A DNA stretch of 64,000 nucleotides from Methylobacillus methanolivorans (GTDB lineage: Bacteria; Pseudomonadota; Gammaproteobacteria; Burkholderiales; Methylophilaceae). Position numbers and translations under genes: made by a program. This document shows, piece after piece, positions 25,649-34,680 of this stretch (position 1 is its first letter; each line of letters starts with the position of its first letter). Below the pieces are notes generated by a model, which saw nothing but the letters and a program-made list of their open reading frames with translations, ran no database searches and was not told the DNA's origin. The DNA is taken from contig NZ_JBIWXY010000002.1 of the NCBI RefSeq assembly GCF_044751345.1, positions 372,001-436,000 of the forward strand. Reading direction: 5' to 3'.

Positions 25649-26161
25649 ATGGCAGCAAATATTTTCTTTGTAGGTTTAATGGGGGCGGGCAAAACCACCA
25701 TAGGCCGCATTATCGCCAAGCACCTGAACAAAACCTTTTACGATAGCGATCATGAGATCGAGCGGCGTACTGGCGTCAGTATTCCTGTCATTTTCGAGCT
25801 GGAAAAAGAAGACGGCTTTCGCAAGCGTGAGGCAGCGGTGATTGAAGAACTGAGCCAGATGCAGGATATTGTGCTGGCGACAGGTGGTGGTGCGGTGTTG
25901 TTGCCTGAGAACCGCAAGCAACTGATGGAGCATGGTACCGTGATTTATTTGCGTGCGAATGTCCATGAGCTTTGGCAACGTACACGCAATGACAAGAACC
26001 GCCCATTGCTGCAAGGCGATAACCCCCGCAGGAAGCTTGAGCAGTTGTTTGCTCAGCGTGATCCCTTGTACCGGGAAGTTGCCTCCATTATTGTAGATAC
26101 CGGTGGTCAGCCGGTGAATGCTATCGTGCACCAGATCGAACAGAAACTTTTATCTTTATAA
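25649..26161 (+). CDS. aroK: Shikimate kinase
   Basis: 170 residues from the ATG at 25649 (MAANIFFVGLMGAGKTT). An earlier in-frame ATG at 25619 would lie inside the terminator stem. It phosphorylates shikimate at the 3-hydroxyl. Walker A is GLMGAGKTTIGR; the shikimate site includes DSDHEIERRTG and the ATGGGAVL loop. A lid region NRPLLQGDN is present. aroB follows after 3 bases, the usual aroKB pair downstream of pilQ. Confidence 0.96.
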   Translation: MAANIFFVGLMGAGKTTIGRIIAKHLNKTFYDSDHEIERRTGVSIPVIFELEKEDGFRKREAAVIEELSQMQDIVLATGGGAVLLPENRKQLMEHGTVIYLRANVHELWQRTRNDKNRPLLQGDNPRRKLEQLFAQRDPLYREVASIIVDTGGQPVNAIVHQIEQKLLSL

Positions 26162-26164
26162 GCC

Positions 26165-27244
26165 ATGCAAACATTACACGTAGACTTGGGCGAGCGCTCT
26201 TATCCTATCCATATTGGCCGTGGCCTGCTGACGCAGCCTGAGTTGATCCTGCCACATTTGAAGCGTAAGCAAGTGGCGATTGTGACCAATACGACCGTGG
26301 CCCCACTTTATCTCGAAAAGCTGGCTCAGCCTTTGCGTGATGCGGGCGTCAAGGTGATTCCCATCGTACTGCCAGATGGCGAAGCCTATAAAAATGCCGC
26401 CACACTTAACTTGATCTATGATGCCTTGCTCGAGAACCGCTGTGAACGTAGTACCACGATCATTGCGCTCGGTGGCGGCGTTATTGGTGATTTGGCTGGC
26501 TATGCCGCGGCGACATATCTACGTGGCGTACCGTTTATTCAGGTCCCGACGACTTTATTGTCTCAGGTAGATTCCTCTGTGGGCGGCAAGACAGGTATCA
26601 ACCACCCGTTGGGCAAGAACATGATAGGCGCGTTCTACCAGCCGCAAGTCGTGCTGGCTGATATTGATACGCTGTCTACATTGCCAGCGCGTGAGCTCTC
26701 GGCTGGCTTGGCAGAAGTGATCAAGTATGGCTTGATTCGTGACGAGCCATTTTTTGCATGGCAAGAAGTGAATATGCAAAAGCTACTCGCGCTGGATACC
26801 GAAGCCATGAGCTATGCCATTTACCGCTCATGTGAGAATAAGGCAGAAGTGGTTGCTGCGGATGAGCGCGAATCTGGCGAGCGAGCATTGCTCAATCTAG
26901 GCCATACCTTTGGGCATGCGATCGAAAATGCCATGGGCTACGGCGTATGGCTGCATGGCGAAGCTGTCGCTGCGGGCACCATCCTCGCAGCCGATCTTTC
27001 TTATCGCTTGGGTTGGTTGAACGATGCGGAAGTTGAGCGTATTAAGGCGATATTTATCGAAGCCAAGCTGCCCATTGATGCACCAGCACTGGGTGTGGAT
27101 CGTTACCTAGATCTCATGGGGCTGGATAAAAAAGTGGTTGATGGCCAGATTCGCCTGGTGTTGCAACAGGGCATTGGTAAATCGCTGGTGACCAGCGATT
27201 ATGATGCCACTCTCTTGCAATCAACCCTGGCTATTCCTGCATGA
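26165..27244 (+). CDS. aroB: 3-dehydroquinate synthase
   Basis: 359 residues, standard length. It converts DAHP to 3-dehydroquinate in the shikimate pathway using NAD and a divalent metal. Motifs: ALGGGVIGDLAGYAAATYLRG in two parts (NAD and substrate site), PTTLLSQVDSSVGGKTG, metal-binding LNLGHTFGHAIE and WLHGEAVAAG. The aroK stop and aroB start are 3 bases apart. The end overlaps dgt by 4 bases (ATGA). Confidence 0.97.
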   Translation: MQTLHVDLGERSYPIHIGRGLLTQPELILPHLKRKQVAIVTNTTVAPLYLEKLAQPLRDAGVKVIPIVLPDGEAYKNAATLNLIYDALLENRCERSTTIIALGGGVIGDLAGYAAATYLRGVPFIQVPTTLLSQVDSSVGGKTGINHPLGKNMIGAFYQPQVVLADIDTLSTLPARELSAGLAEVIKYGLIRDEPFFAWQEVNMQKLLALDTEAMSYAIYRSCENKAEVVAADERESGERALLNLGHTFGHAIENAMGYGVWLHGEAVAAGTILAADLSYRLGWLNDAEVERIKAIFIEAKLPIDAPALGVDRYLDLMGLDKKVVDGQIRLVLQQGIGKSLVTSDYDATLLQSTLAIPA

Positions 27245-28359
27245 CCGAGCTGGCACCGTATGCTTCCAACCCTGCCCTGACCAAAGGGCGGGTGCATGAC
27301 GAGCCTGCTCCTGCTACACGCAACCATTTCCAGCGGGATCGTGACCGCATTATCCATTCTGGTGCTTTCCGCCGCCTTGAATACAAAACCCAGGTGTTCA
27401 TCAACCATGAAGGCGACCTGTTTCGCACCCGGTTGACGCATAGCTTGGAAGTGGCGCAGATAGGACGTGCCATTGCGCGTAATCTACACCTGCATGAAGA
27501 CCTGATTGAGGCCATTGCCCTGGCGCATGACCTCGGTCACACGCCGTTTGGCCATGCTGGCCAAGACCAACTCAATGAATGCATGCGCGAATTCGGCGGC
27601 TTTGAGCACAATCTCCAATCCTTGCGTGTCGTTGACCACTTGGAATTACGCTATGCCGAATTCGATGGCCTCAACCTCACCTTTGAAGTGCGTGAAGGTA
27701 TTCTTAAGCATTGTTCCTTACCCAATGCCCGTTTGCTGGGCGATGTCGGCGAACGCTTCCTCAACAAGCAACAGCCATCGCTAGAGGCACAAGTGGCCAA
27801 CTTGGCAGACGAAATCGCCTACAATAATCATGATGTTGATGATGGCCTGCGTTCAGGCCTCATTACCATGGAGCAATTAGCTGAGGTGCGTTTATTTGCT
27901 GAGCAATTCTCCTTGGTGCAAGGGCAATATCCGGCATTGACGGGGCGTAGACTGATTCACGAAACCGTCAGGCGCATGATTCATATATTGGTCACGGATT
28001 TGTGTGAGCAAAGTCGCAAGAACATTGCTGCGCATGCGCCCAAAACCATCGAAGACGTGCGTACACTGCCCCCATTGATCAGCTTTAGCCCGGCGATTGA
28101 TGAGCAGCAACTTGAGCTTAAGCGCTTCCTGCGTACCAATCTTTATCGGCACTATCGTGTTAATCGAATGACCTCCAAGGCCAAACGCATCATCGCTGAG
28201 CTATTTAATGCGTTCATCAATGATCCAGGCTTGCTGCCTGACGATTACCGACCCTCCAACCCGGATATGCAACCACGTGTGATCGCCGACTATATTGCCG
28301 GCATGACAGACCGTTACGCTATCCGCGAGCATCAGCGCCTCTTCTCCATAGCTGAATAA
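27241..28359 (+). CDS. dgt: dGTPase-like HD-domain triphosphohydrolase
   Basis: 372 residues. HD-superfamily residues are in TRLTHSLEVAQIGRAIA (about residue 65) and AHDLGHTPFGHAGQD (about 97), with DEIAYNNHDVDDGL further on. Members cleave dGTP or other dNTPs to the nucleoside and triphosphate. The protein is the short type-2 form (about 370-380 residues), not the 505-residue E. coli Dgt, so true substrate range is open. It is coupled to aroB by a 4-base overlap. Confidence 0.93.
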   Translation: MTELAPYASNPALTKGRVHDEPAPATRNHFQRDRDRIIHSGAFRRLEYKTQVFINHEGDLFRTRLTHSLEVAQIGRAIARNLHLHEDLIEAIALAHDLGHTPFGHAGQDQLNECMREFGGFEHNLQSLRVVDHLELRYAEFDGLNLTFEVREGILKHCSLPNARLLGDVGERFLNKQQPSLEAQVANLADEIAYNNHDVDDGLRSGLITMEQLAEVRLFAEQFSLVQGQYPALTGRRLIHETVRRMIHILVTDLCEQSRKNIAAHAPKTIEDVRTLPPLISFSPAIDEQQLELKRFLRTNLYRHYRVNRMTSKAKRIIAELFNAFINDPGLLPDDYRPSNPDMQPRVIADYIAGMTDRYAIREHQRLFSIAE

Positions 28360-28412
28360 TTGCTTTAGCATTGATTGCTAAGTATTTAAACCAGAAATAA
28401 TTTATTTTTCGG

Positions 28413-28586
28413 CAGTTTGGGTTTGTCATAAACTGTTGCATATAAACAACACAAAATCTTCAATCGCGTAAAAAAACCACAAGATTGCTTGCAGGCCTCG
28501 AAAGGCCTTTGGCATACTGCCCATAACTTCTTAGACAAGAAGTCAGTGCAATACCCTTGTAGTGATGAACATACACCGCACAAGGG
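28413..28586 (+). promoter_or_regulatory. Hairpin-rich leader upstream of the porin gene
   Basis: The 253-base gap before the porin contains several perfect dyads: CAGTTT/AAACTG (28413-28435), AGGCCT-CGAA-AGGCCT (28493-28508), ACTTCTT/AAGAAGT with a 4-base loop (28526-28543), and CCCTTGT/ACAAGGG (28554-28586). A further dyad TTAGCA/TGCTAA follows the dgt stop. The last three fall in what is probably the porin mRNA leader, before the strong AGGAGA ribosome site. Such leaders often stabilise porin mRNA or bind small RNAs. No consensus promoter was fixed. Confidence 0.4.
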
Positions 28587-28612
28587 ATAACTAAACGCAT
28601 TAGGAGATATAC

Positions 28613-29785
28613 ATGAACAAGAAACTAGGCCTGGCAGTTGCTGGCGCAGTATTGGCTTTCGGCGCTTCCGCTGCAAACGCAGGTATCATCATCCCAGCAG
28701 GTGACTGGACGATTGATATCGGTGGTAACGTTAACGCTTACTACACAAACACTCGTTACAGCGGTGGTTTGTTCGCAAACAATGCAACTAGCAACCAAGT
28801 ACAAACTGGTCTGTTGCCATCTGCTCTCGGTATTGGTGGTAAAACACGCCAGAACGATCTGGATATTGCTTTCCAATTCACTTTCTTCACTGGTACAAAC
28901 TCCAGCGATGGCGTTCGTCAAAGTGATGCTGGCGATTACAACAGCATCAACATTCGTCAATCCTATTTGACTTTTGGTGATGCTTCTTGGGGTACTATCA
29001 AGGCTGGTCGTGACCTAGGCCTGTTTGGTTCTGACGCTATCCTCTCTGACATGACATTGTTGGGTGTTGGTGTCGGTGCTGGTAACCCAGGTAACTCCAC
29101 ACTGGGCCGTATCGGTTCCGGTTATGTTTACGCTGACTGGATCGGTCAAATTCAATATGCATCTCCTAACTGGAACGGTTTCAGCTTCGCTGTAGCTGCA
29201 CGTGAAGGTCTGCGTAATACTGCTGCTTTGACTGCGGATGACAAGACTGATCTTGGTTACGACGGTAAAGTAAGCTACGAGTGGACTGGTGATGTAGCTG
29301 GTAAGGTTTGGGCTGGTTTTATTAGCCAGAAGCACAATAGTGCGGCCGCTGGTGGTGAGTATCGTTCACGTGGTTACGAGGTTGGCGGTAAGCTTAATGT
29401 AGCTGACTTTGGCTTGGTTGGTTACTACTACGATGGTAAGGGTCTGGATGGTCAGACTGGTGGTCAACTGGGTGGTCTGCAATTCCGTAGCCCAACCAAG
29501 ACTGATGACAAGGGTGGTTACGTACAAGCTACCTACAAGTTGCCAGGCGTTGGTACCAAGCTGGGTGTTTCCTACGGTATTTCCAAGTCTGATGATGGTA
29601 TCTATGCTGGAAATGCAGCTGACTTCGAGAACAAGTCCTGGATCGTTGGTGCTTACCACCCTCTGACCAAGAGCCTGAATCTGGTTGCTGAATATGCTCA
29701 CCAGAAGATTGAAGTTGACCAAGCTGCTGCTAATACAGATGGCAAGGCTAAGACTATCAGCCTGGGCGCGATCCTGTTCTTCTAG
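28613..29785 (+). CDS. Outer-membrane general porin
   Basis: 390 residues. The signal peptide LGLAVAGAVLAFGASAANA is followed by a beta-barrel sequence: alternating strands and glycine/aspartate turns, ending in the aromatic outer-membrane signature (TISLGAILFF). GDASWGTIKAGRDLGLFGSD matches the loop after an early strand of betaproteobacterial trimeric porins (porin_4 group). The codon use looks restricted (many GGT, CGT, AAC), fitting a highly expressed gene. A strong GGAGATATAC ribosome site precedes the ATG and a strong terminator follows. Pore selectivity cannot be deduced. Confidence 0.9.
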   Translation: MNKKLGLAVAGAVLAFGASAANAGIIIPAGDWTIDIGGNVNAYYTNTRYSGGLFANNATSNQVQTGLLPSALGIGGKTRQNDLDIAFQFTFFTGTNSSDGVRQSDAGDYNSINIRQSYLTFGDASWGTIKAGRDLGLFGSDAILSDMTLLGVGVGAGNPGNSTLGRIGSGYVYADWIGQIQYASPNWNGFSFAVAAREGLRNTAALTADDKTDLGYDGKVSYEWTGDVAGKVWAGFISQKHNSAAAGGEYRSRGYEVGGKLNVADFGLVGYYYDGKGLDGQTGGQLGGLQFRSPTKTDDKGGYVQATYKLPGVGTKLGVSYGISKSDDGIYAGNAADFENKSWIVGAYHPLTKSLNLVAEYAHQKIEVDQAAANTDGKAKTISLGAILFF

Positions 29786-29822
29786 GATTTAAATCGTAAG
29801 ATTTAGCTTAGAAAGCAATCGT

Positions 29823-29852
29823 AAAAACGGCACCTTCGGGTGCCGTTTTTTT
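29823..29852 (+). terminator. Terminator after the porin gene
   Basis: AAAAACGGCACC-TTCG-GGTGCCGTTTTTTT, a 12-bp stem with a stable UUCG tetraloop and a T-run. It is followed by a separate minus-strand terminator. Confidence 0.93.
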
Positions 29853-29875
29853 ATTGTGGCGCTATATATGATGCA

Positions 29876-29905
29876 ATAAAAATGCCGCAGCTAGCCCGGC
29901 ATTTT
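29876..29905 (-). terminator. Terminator after ntrC
   Basis: AAAATGCCG (29879-29887) pairs with CGGCATTTT (29897-29905). Read on the minus strand, the stem ends in a T-rich run (TTTTTATTGC), right after the ntrC stop. Confidence 0.8.
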
Positions 29906-29929
29906 AGTTTGTTCGCAACCTATTGATGT

Positions 29930-31318
29930 TTATTCGTCGATGCCTAATTCCTGTATTTTACGCGTCAAGGTGTTGCGGCCCATGCCTAGCTGTGTGGCTG
30001 CTTCGATGCGGCGTCCACCCGTATGTTGCAGGGCTTTGGTGATGAGAATACGCTCGAATTGCTGGGTGCGGCTATCGAGGATGTCATGTTCCCCGCGATT
30101 GAGTGCGTCAGTGATCTCCGAGGCCAGTGCCGTTTGCCATGAGGTGGCACTAGCAGGCTTGGCCGCGTCTTCTTTTAGCTCCGGTGGCAAGTCAGCGATG
30201 TCGATATTTTGACCGGGGGCCATCACGGTGAGCCAGTGGCAGACATTCTCTAATTGGCGCACATTGCCACTCCAACTCAACGTGCCGAGGTAGCGCAAGG
30301 CAGCGGTGGATGGCTGCTTGGCTTCTACACCTAGTTCGCGGGCACTGTGTTGCAGGAAGTGCTTAACCAGCAAGGGGATATCTTCGCGCCGTTCGCGCAG
30401 TGGTGGCAGGCGCAGGCGGATGACGTTGAGGCGATGGAACAAATCCTCACGGAACAACCCTAGTTTCACTCTTTCTTCTAGGTCCTGATGTGTTGCAGCA
30501 ATGATGCGCACATTGACCTTGACTGGTTGGTGTCCGCCAACACGGTAGAACTGTCCATCACACAGAACGCGCAACAAGCGAGTTTGCAGGTCGGAGGGCA
30601 TGTCACCGATTTCATCAAGGAACAAGGTGCCGCCGTCAGCCTGCTCGAAGCGTCCGCGCCGAGCAGCTTGCGCCCCGGTAAATGCGCCGCGTTCGTGGCC
30701 GAATAGCTCGGATTCGAGCAGATCCTTGGGGATTGCAGCAGTATTGATGGCGATGAAAGGCTTGTCGAAACGCGGGCTATGGCGATGCAGTGCGCTCGCT
30801 ACAAGTTCTTTGCCGGTGCCGGATTCACCGTTAATCAGCACGGTTGAATGCGAGCGGCTCAGGCGGCCAATTGCACGAAACACTTCCTGCATGGCGGGGG
30901 CCTGACCGATGATTTCCGGTGTTTCTTCTTGCATCACCACTTCAATTGCCTGGCGCATGCTTTCATCTACTGCGCGACGGATGATTTCAATCGCCTGGTC
31001 AACATCGAAAGGCTTGGCCAAGTATTCAAAAGCTCCCCCCTGGAATGCGGCAACTGCACTTTCCAGATCGGAATAGGCTGTCATGATGATGACGGGAATA
31101 TCTGGATGGCGTTGTTTTACCTCGTGCAGGAAATCGAGGCCAGAACCATTGGGCATGCGAATGTCGCTGACAATGACTTGTGGTTCTTCCCGGGTCAGGG
31201 CGTTCAAGGCTTCGGGTACCGATGCGAAAGTCTTGAAATCCATGTCGGTGCGGCCCAGGGCTTTTTCAAATACCCAGCGTATGGATTTGTCGTCGTCTAT
31301 TATCCAGATCGGTTTCAT
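29930..31318 (-). CDS. glnG: Nitrogen response regulator NtrC (NR-I)
   Basis: 462 residues: receiver domain (phospho-acceptor Asp in VIVSDIRMPNGSG, about residue 54), sigma-54-activating AAA+ domain with GESGTGKELVA (Walker A), GAFTGA sigma-54 contact loop and DEIGDMP, then a Fis-type helix-turn-helix (AATQLGMGRNTLTRKIQELG). Phosphorylated by NtrB under nitrogen limitation, it activates sigma-54 promoters. Candidate NtrC sites lie upstream of glnA at 34650-34695. It is the last gene of the glnA-DUF4124-ntrB-ntrC run. Confidence 0.97.
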   Translation of the reverse strand: MKPIWIIDDDKSIRWVFEKALGRTDMDFKTFASVPEALNALTREEPQVIVSDIRMPNGSGLDFLHEVKQRHPDIPVIIMTAYSDLESAVAAFQGGAFEYLAKPFDVDQAIEIIRRAVDESMRQAIEVVMQEETPEIIGQAPAMQEVFRAIGRLSRSHSTVLINGESGTGKELVASALHRHSPRFDKPFIAINTAAIPKDLLESELFGHERGAFTGAQAARRGRFEQADGGTLFLDEIGDMPSDLQTRLLRVLCDGQFYRVGGHQPVKVNVRIIAATHQDLEERVKLGLFREDLFHRLNVIRLRLPPLRERREDIPLLVKHFLQHSARELGVEAKQPSTAALRYLGTLSWSGNVRQLENVCHWLTVMAPGQNIDIADLPPELKEDAAKPASATSWQTALASEITDALNRGEHDILDSRTQQFERILITKALQHTGGRRIEAATQLGMGRNTLTRKIQELGIDE

Positions 31319-31371
31319 GATGGTTACCTGTTGTAGTCTGTCTTTTATTAAAAAGGCGTTGTTTTTATAGA

Positions 31372-32469
31372 TTATTGTCTTGCAATGTAAGCTTTCATCG
31401 CTGTGCTTTCAATTGGCAGCAGTATGGTGAAGCTGGTGTGTCCAGGCGCGCTTTCGCATTCGATCATACCGTGATGCTGGGTGATGAATGTTTGCGCCAG
31501 TGTCAGGCCTAGGCCGGTGCCACCCTCGCGCCCTGATACCAGCGGGTAAAAAATTCGCTCGCGAATTTCTGGCGGGATACCGGGGCCGTTATCAATGATT
31601 TGCAGCTTGATAGCGACTCGGTAGCGCTTTTTCGCCAATGTGACTTGGCGTGCTGCTCTTGTACGCAAGATGATTTCAGGTGACTCCGTACCAGGTTTGT
31701 TCTGCATGGCTTGCACCGCGTTACGGGCAATGTTCAATACGGCCTGAATGAGTTTCTCGCGGTCACCGATTAGCTCTGGCAGGCTAGTGTCATAGTCACG
31801 GCGGATTTGTATACCTCGCGGCGATTCTGCCAATAGCAGGCTGCGCACACGTTCGAGTACTTCATGGATATTGGTTGGCTCGTACTTGGGTACACGGTGT
31901 GGCACCAAGAGTCTGTCCATCAGCAATTGTAGGCGGTCTGCCTCCTTGATGATGACCTGGGTGTATTCGCGAAGACTGACCTGTGGCAGCTCATGCTCCA
32001 GCAATTGCGCTGCGCCACGAAGCCCACCGAGCGGGTTGCGGATTTCGTGAGCCAGATTGCGCAATAGCTCGGCATTGGCTTGTTGCTGGATTAGCATGCG
32101 TTCTTCACGCGCGATGCGTAGCTGTTGATCCATATGCTGGAATTCCAGTACTAGGCACGCGGGATCAAGCTCTACCGGGGTGACGGTACAGGTGACAGCA
32201 AAAGATTGTTGCCGTAACGTGGTAATGGGGAATTCATGCTCGCGGAATGGACTGTGATGCTTAATCGCATGTTCCATGGCCGAATCAAGAATGTCGCAGC
32301 CGGGAAAAACCTGTGAGACAGGTAAACCTGCAATTTGCTTAGCGCTGATGGCGAATAGCACCTCGGCACCTGGGTTGGCATAAACGACATGACGTTCTTG
32401 ATCAAGCAGGAGGATAGCCGTTGATAAATGTTCCAGGCCTGCGAATGAGGGGGGGATTTTATGTTCCAT
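31372..32469 (-). CDS. glnL: Nitrogen sensor histidine kinase NtrB (NR-II)
   Basis: 365 residues: N-terminal PAS domain (about 10-125), then the dimerisation domain with the phospho-accepting His in LLRNLAHEIRNPLGGLRGA (about residue 140), then the ATPase domain with IARNAVQAM (N box), IDNGPGIPPEIRERIFYPL (G1) and GGTGLGLTLAQTF (G2). It phosphorylates or dephosphorylates NtrC depending on the PII signal. It lies 53 bases upstream of ntrC. Cytoplasmic; no membrane segment. Confidence 0.97.
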   Translation of the reverse strand: MEHKIPPSFAGLEHLSTAILLLDQERHVVYANPGAEVLFAISAKQIAGLPVSQVFPGCDILDSAMEHAIKHHSPFREHEFPITTLRQQSFAVTCTVTPVELDPACLVLEFQHMDQQLRIAREERMLIQQQANAELLRNLAHEIRNPLGGLRGAAQLLEHELPQVSLREYTQVIIKEADRLQLLMDRLLVPHRVPKYEPTNIHEVLERVRSLLLAESPRGIQIRRDYDTSLPELIGDREKLIQAVLNIARNAVQAMQNKPGTESPEIILRTRAARQVTLAKKRYRVAIKLQIIDNGPGIPPEIRERIFYPLVSGREGGTGLGLTLAQTFITQHHGMIECESAPGHTSFTILLPIESTAMKAYIARQ

Positions 32470-32508
32470 GGCTAGTCTTAAGCAAAAGCCAGGCCAGTTG
32501 GACTCGGC

Positions 32509-32994
32509 TTATTTAAACGCCTCCAACTCTTTTTGCAGAAGCTGCACATTTCGTTCGTGCGCATCTACATCAGCCTGCAATTGTTGCATTTTTTCCTCAA
32601 ATTTTGCGACATTGCGATACGTTTTACCATTGGCACCACGGTATACCTCTGGTTTTGATTCGCCCTCGGTATAAGCTTTTTTAGCATCTTCCAGGGCTGC
32701 CTTTTCAGCTTCTAGCTCTTCTAGCAATATTTTTTTGCGCTGATCGTCGCGCTTTTTCTGGGTTTGGCTATCCACGCGCGGAAAGTTGCTGGGAGTGGCC
32801 TGGGGCTTGGGTTTTGGTGGTGCTGTGCTTGGCTGTGGTGGATCTATCTCTAGTTTGGTCGCGCCTTTGCTAGGGACATTGGAATAGGTGACATGGCCAT
32901 TTTCATCCACACTTTTATAAATTCCGGCCTGGGCGCTTATAGGGGTGATTGCGTATGCAAGCCAAGCAAGAAAAGACAGGTGAATTATTCTCAT
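32509..32994 (-). CDS. DUF4124-domain exported protein
   Basis: 161 residues from the ATG at 32992-32994 (MRIIHLSFLAWLAYAI, signal peptide ending near AQAG). A longer frame reaches 33090 but would start inside the glnA terminator. The mature N-terminus GIYKSVDENGHVTYSNVP is the DUF4124 motif. The rest is proline/lysine linker and a long charged coiled coil to the C-terminus. Function unknown; probably periplasmic. The place between glnA and ntrB is common in betaproteobacteria. Confidence 0.82.
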   Translation of the reverse strand: MRIIHLSFLAWLAYAITPISAQAGIYKSVDENGHVTYSNVPSKGATKLEIDPPQPSTAPPKPKPQATPSNFPRVDSQTQKKRDDQRKKILLEELEAEKAALEDAKKAYTEGESKPEVYRGANGKTYRNVAKFEEKMQQLQADVDAHERNVQLLQKELEAFK

Positions 32995-33056
32995 GAGATT
33001 GAGTGTAGAGCAGAAGCCTGGTACAGGCAATTGCTGATATGGCGGATTTTGGGCAT

Positions 33057-33082
33057 AAAAAAAGCGGGTTTCCCCGCTTTTT
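33057..33082 (-). terminator. Terminator after glnA
   Basis: AAAAAAGCGGG-TTTC-CCCGCTTTTTT, symmetrical with T-runs on both strands, 17 bases after the glnA stop. It should let glnA be transcribed on its own, with ntrB-ntrC at a lower level. Confidence 0.9.
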
Positions 33083-33098
33083 TGACTCATCGCATTGA

Positions 33099-34508
33099 TT
33101 AGATGCTGTAGTACATGCTGAACTCGATTGGGTGAGGAGTCTGACGCAGCTTGGTCACTTCTTCCATCTTCAGATCGATGTAGGAGTTGATCCAGTCTTC
33201 GGAGAACACGCCACCACGGGTCAGGAACTCGCGATCCTTGTCCAGGGCTTCCAGAGCTTGTTCCAGGGATGAAGCAACTGTTGGGATTGCTGCATCTTCT
33301 TCTGGTGGCAAGTGGTAGAGATCCTTGGTTGCAGGCTCACCTGGATGAATCTTGTTTTGTACGCCGTCCAGGCCAGCCATCAGCAATGCGCTGAATGCCA
33401 GGTATGGGTTGGCAGTTGGGTCTGGGAAGCGAGCTTCGATACGGCGTGCCTTGTCGGATTGTACGAAAGGAACACGGATAGAAGCGGAGCGGTTCTTCGC
33501 GGAGTAAGCCAGCTTCACAGGTGCCTCAAAGCCAGGAACCAGACGCTTGTAGGAGTTGGTGCCAGGGTTGGTGATAGCATTCAGTGCGCGCGCATGCTTG
33601 ATGATGCCGCCGATGTAGTAAAGGGCGAATTCGCTCAGGCCAGCGTAGCCGTTACCTGCAAACAGGTTCTTGCCATCTTTCCATACGGATTGGTGAACGT
33701 GCATGCCGGAACCGTTATCGCCGAAGATAGGCTTAGGCATGAAGGTGGCAGTCTTGCCATATGCGTGCGCTGTATTCAATACAACGTACTTGAGGATTTG
33801 TGTCCAGTCAGCGCGCTGTACCAGGGTGCTGAATTTGGTGCCAATTTCACATTGACCAGCAGTTGCCACTTCGTGGTGGTGTACTTCTACAGGTACGCCC
33901 AGCTCTTCCAGAGTCATGACCATGGCAGAGCGGAGGTCATGCAGGGAGTCGGTTGGTGGAACAGGGAAGTAGCCACCCTTAACGCCAGGACGGTGACCGG
34001 TGTTGCCACCTTCAAACTTCTCGTTGGAAGCCCATGCAGCTTCTTCGGAGTTGATCTTGACGGAGCTGCCGCTCATGTCGACAGACCAGTTGATGGAGTC
34101 GAAAATGAAGAATTCTGGCTCTGGGCCGAAGTAGGCTGCATCACCAATACCGCTGGACTTCAAGTAAGCTTCGGCGCGCTTGGCGATGGAGCGTGGGTCA
34201 CGGTCATAGCCCTTGCCATCGGTAGGATCGATAACGTCACAGGTCAAGAATAGAGTGGGTTCGTCCATGAATGGATCGATGTTTGCAGTGTCTGGATCTG
34301 GGATCAGCAGCATGTCGGATGCTTGAATACCCTTCCAGCCAGCAATGGAAGACCCGTCGAAAGCGTGGCCTTCGGTGAATTTGTCTTCGTCGAATGCGGA
34401 AATAGGCACAGTTACGTGCTGTTCCTTGCCCTTGGTGTCAGTAAAGCGAAAATCGACAAACTTGATGTCGTTTTCCTTCACAAGCTTTAATACGTCGGCC
34501 ACCGCCAT
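33099..34508 (-). CDS. glnA: Glutamine synthetase, type I (GS-I)
   Basis: 469 residues, the usual GSI-beta length. It makes glutamine from glutamate, ammonia and ATP in a dodecamer. Motifs: FDGSSIAGWKGI, active-site NGSGMHVHQSVWKDGKN, KRLVPGFEAPVKLAYSAKNR in two parts, and the adenylylation tyrosine in KDLYHLPPEE near residue 398. The start MAVADVLKLVKENDIKFVD is typical. An AGGAGA site lies just before the ATG. A sigma-54 promoter and two NtrC-like sites lie upstream. Confidence 0.98.
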   Translation of the reverse strand: MAVADVLKLVKENDIKFVDFRFTDTKGKEQHVTVPISAFDEDKFTEGHAFDGSSIAGWKGIQASDMLLIPDPDTANIDPFMDEPTLFLTCDVIDPTDGKGYDRDPRSIAKRAEAYLKSSGIGDAAYFGPEPEFFIFDSINWSVDMSGSSVKINSEEAAWASNEKFEGGNTGHRPGVKGGYFPVPPTDSLHDLRSAMVMTLEELGVPVEVHHHEVATAGQCEIGTKFSTLVQRADWTQILKYVVLNTAHAYGKTATFMPKPIFGDNGSGMHVHQSVWKDGKNLFAGNGYAGLSEFALYYIGGIIKHARALNAITNPGTNSYKRLVPGFEAPVKLAYSAKNRSASIRVPFVQSDKARRIEARFPDPTANPYLAFSALLMAGLDGVQNKIHPGEPATKDLYHLPPEEDAAIPTVASSLEQALEALDKDREFLTRGGVFSEDWINSYIDLKMEEVTKLRQTPHPIEFSMYYSI

Positions 34509-34573
34509 TTGATTCTCCTAGCTCTTTTTGAATTAAGAAGGTTATTGAAGCACTACGCTTGACACTAGCATGA

Positions 34574-34589
34574 AGCATGAACTGTGCCA
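34574..34589 (-). promoter_or_regulatory. Sigma-54 (-24/-12) promoter of glnA
   Basis: On the minus strand the sequence is TGGCAC-AGTTC-ATGCT: a perfect -24 TGGCAC and a -12 with the required GC, with exactly ten bases between GG and GC. Transcription would start near 34563, about 55 bases before the glnA ATG. Confidence 0.75.
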
Positions 34590-34649
34590 TTGAATTTGTG
34601 CAATTTCTCATTTTTACACATAAGGTTATAAAAGAGAACTCCATGTTGT

Positions 34650-34664
34650 GCACCAAAATGTTGC
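34650..34664. promoter_or_regulatory. NtrC-binding site 1 (promoter-proximal)
   Basis: GCACCAAAATGTTGC matches the NtrC pattern GCAC-N7-GTGC with one mismatch. It is centred about 94 bases upstream of the predicted glnA start site. Confidence 0.65.
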
Positions 34665-34680
34665 GACATGCTGGTTTTGT

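Noticed and set aside
32995..33090. Extended N-terminus for the DUF4124 protein
   Set aside because: It would run through the glnA terminator stem; the later ATG gives a good signal peptide.
33312..34253. Long plus-strand ORF of 313 codons opposite glnA
   Set aside because: It mirrors the strongly conserved glnA gene on the other strand and its protein has no recognisable motif; a shadow of codon bias.
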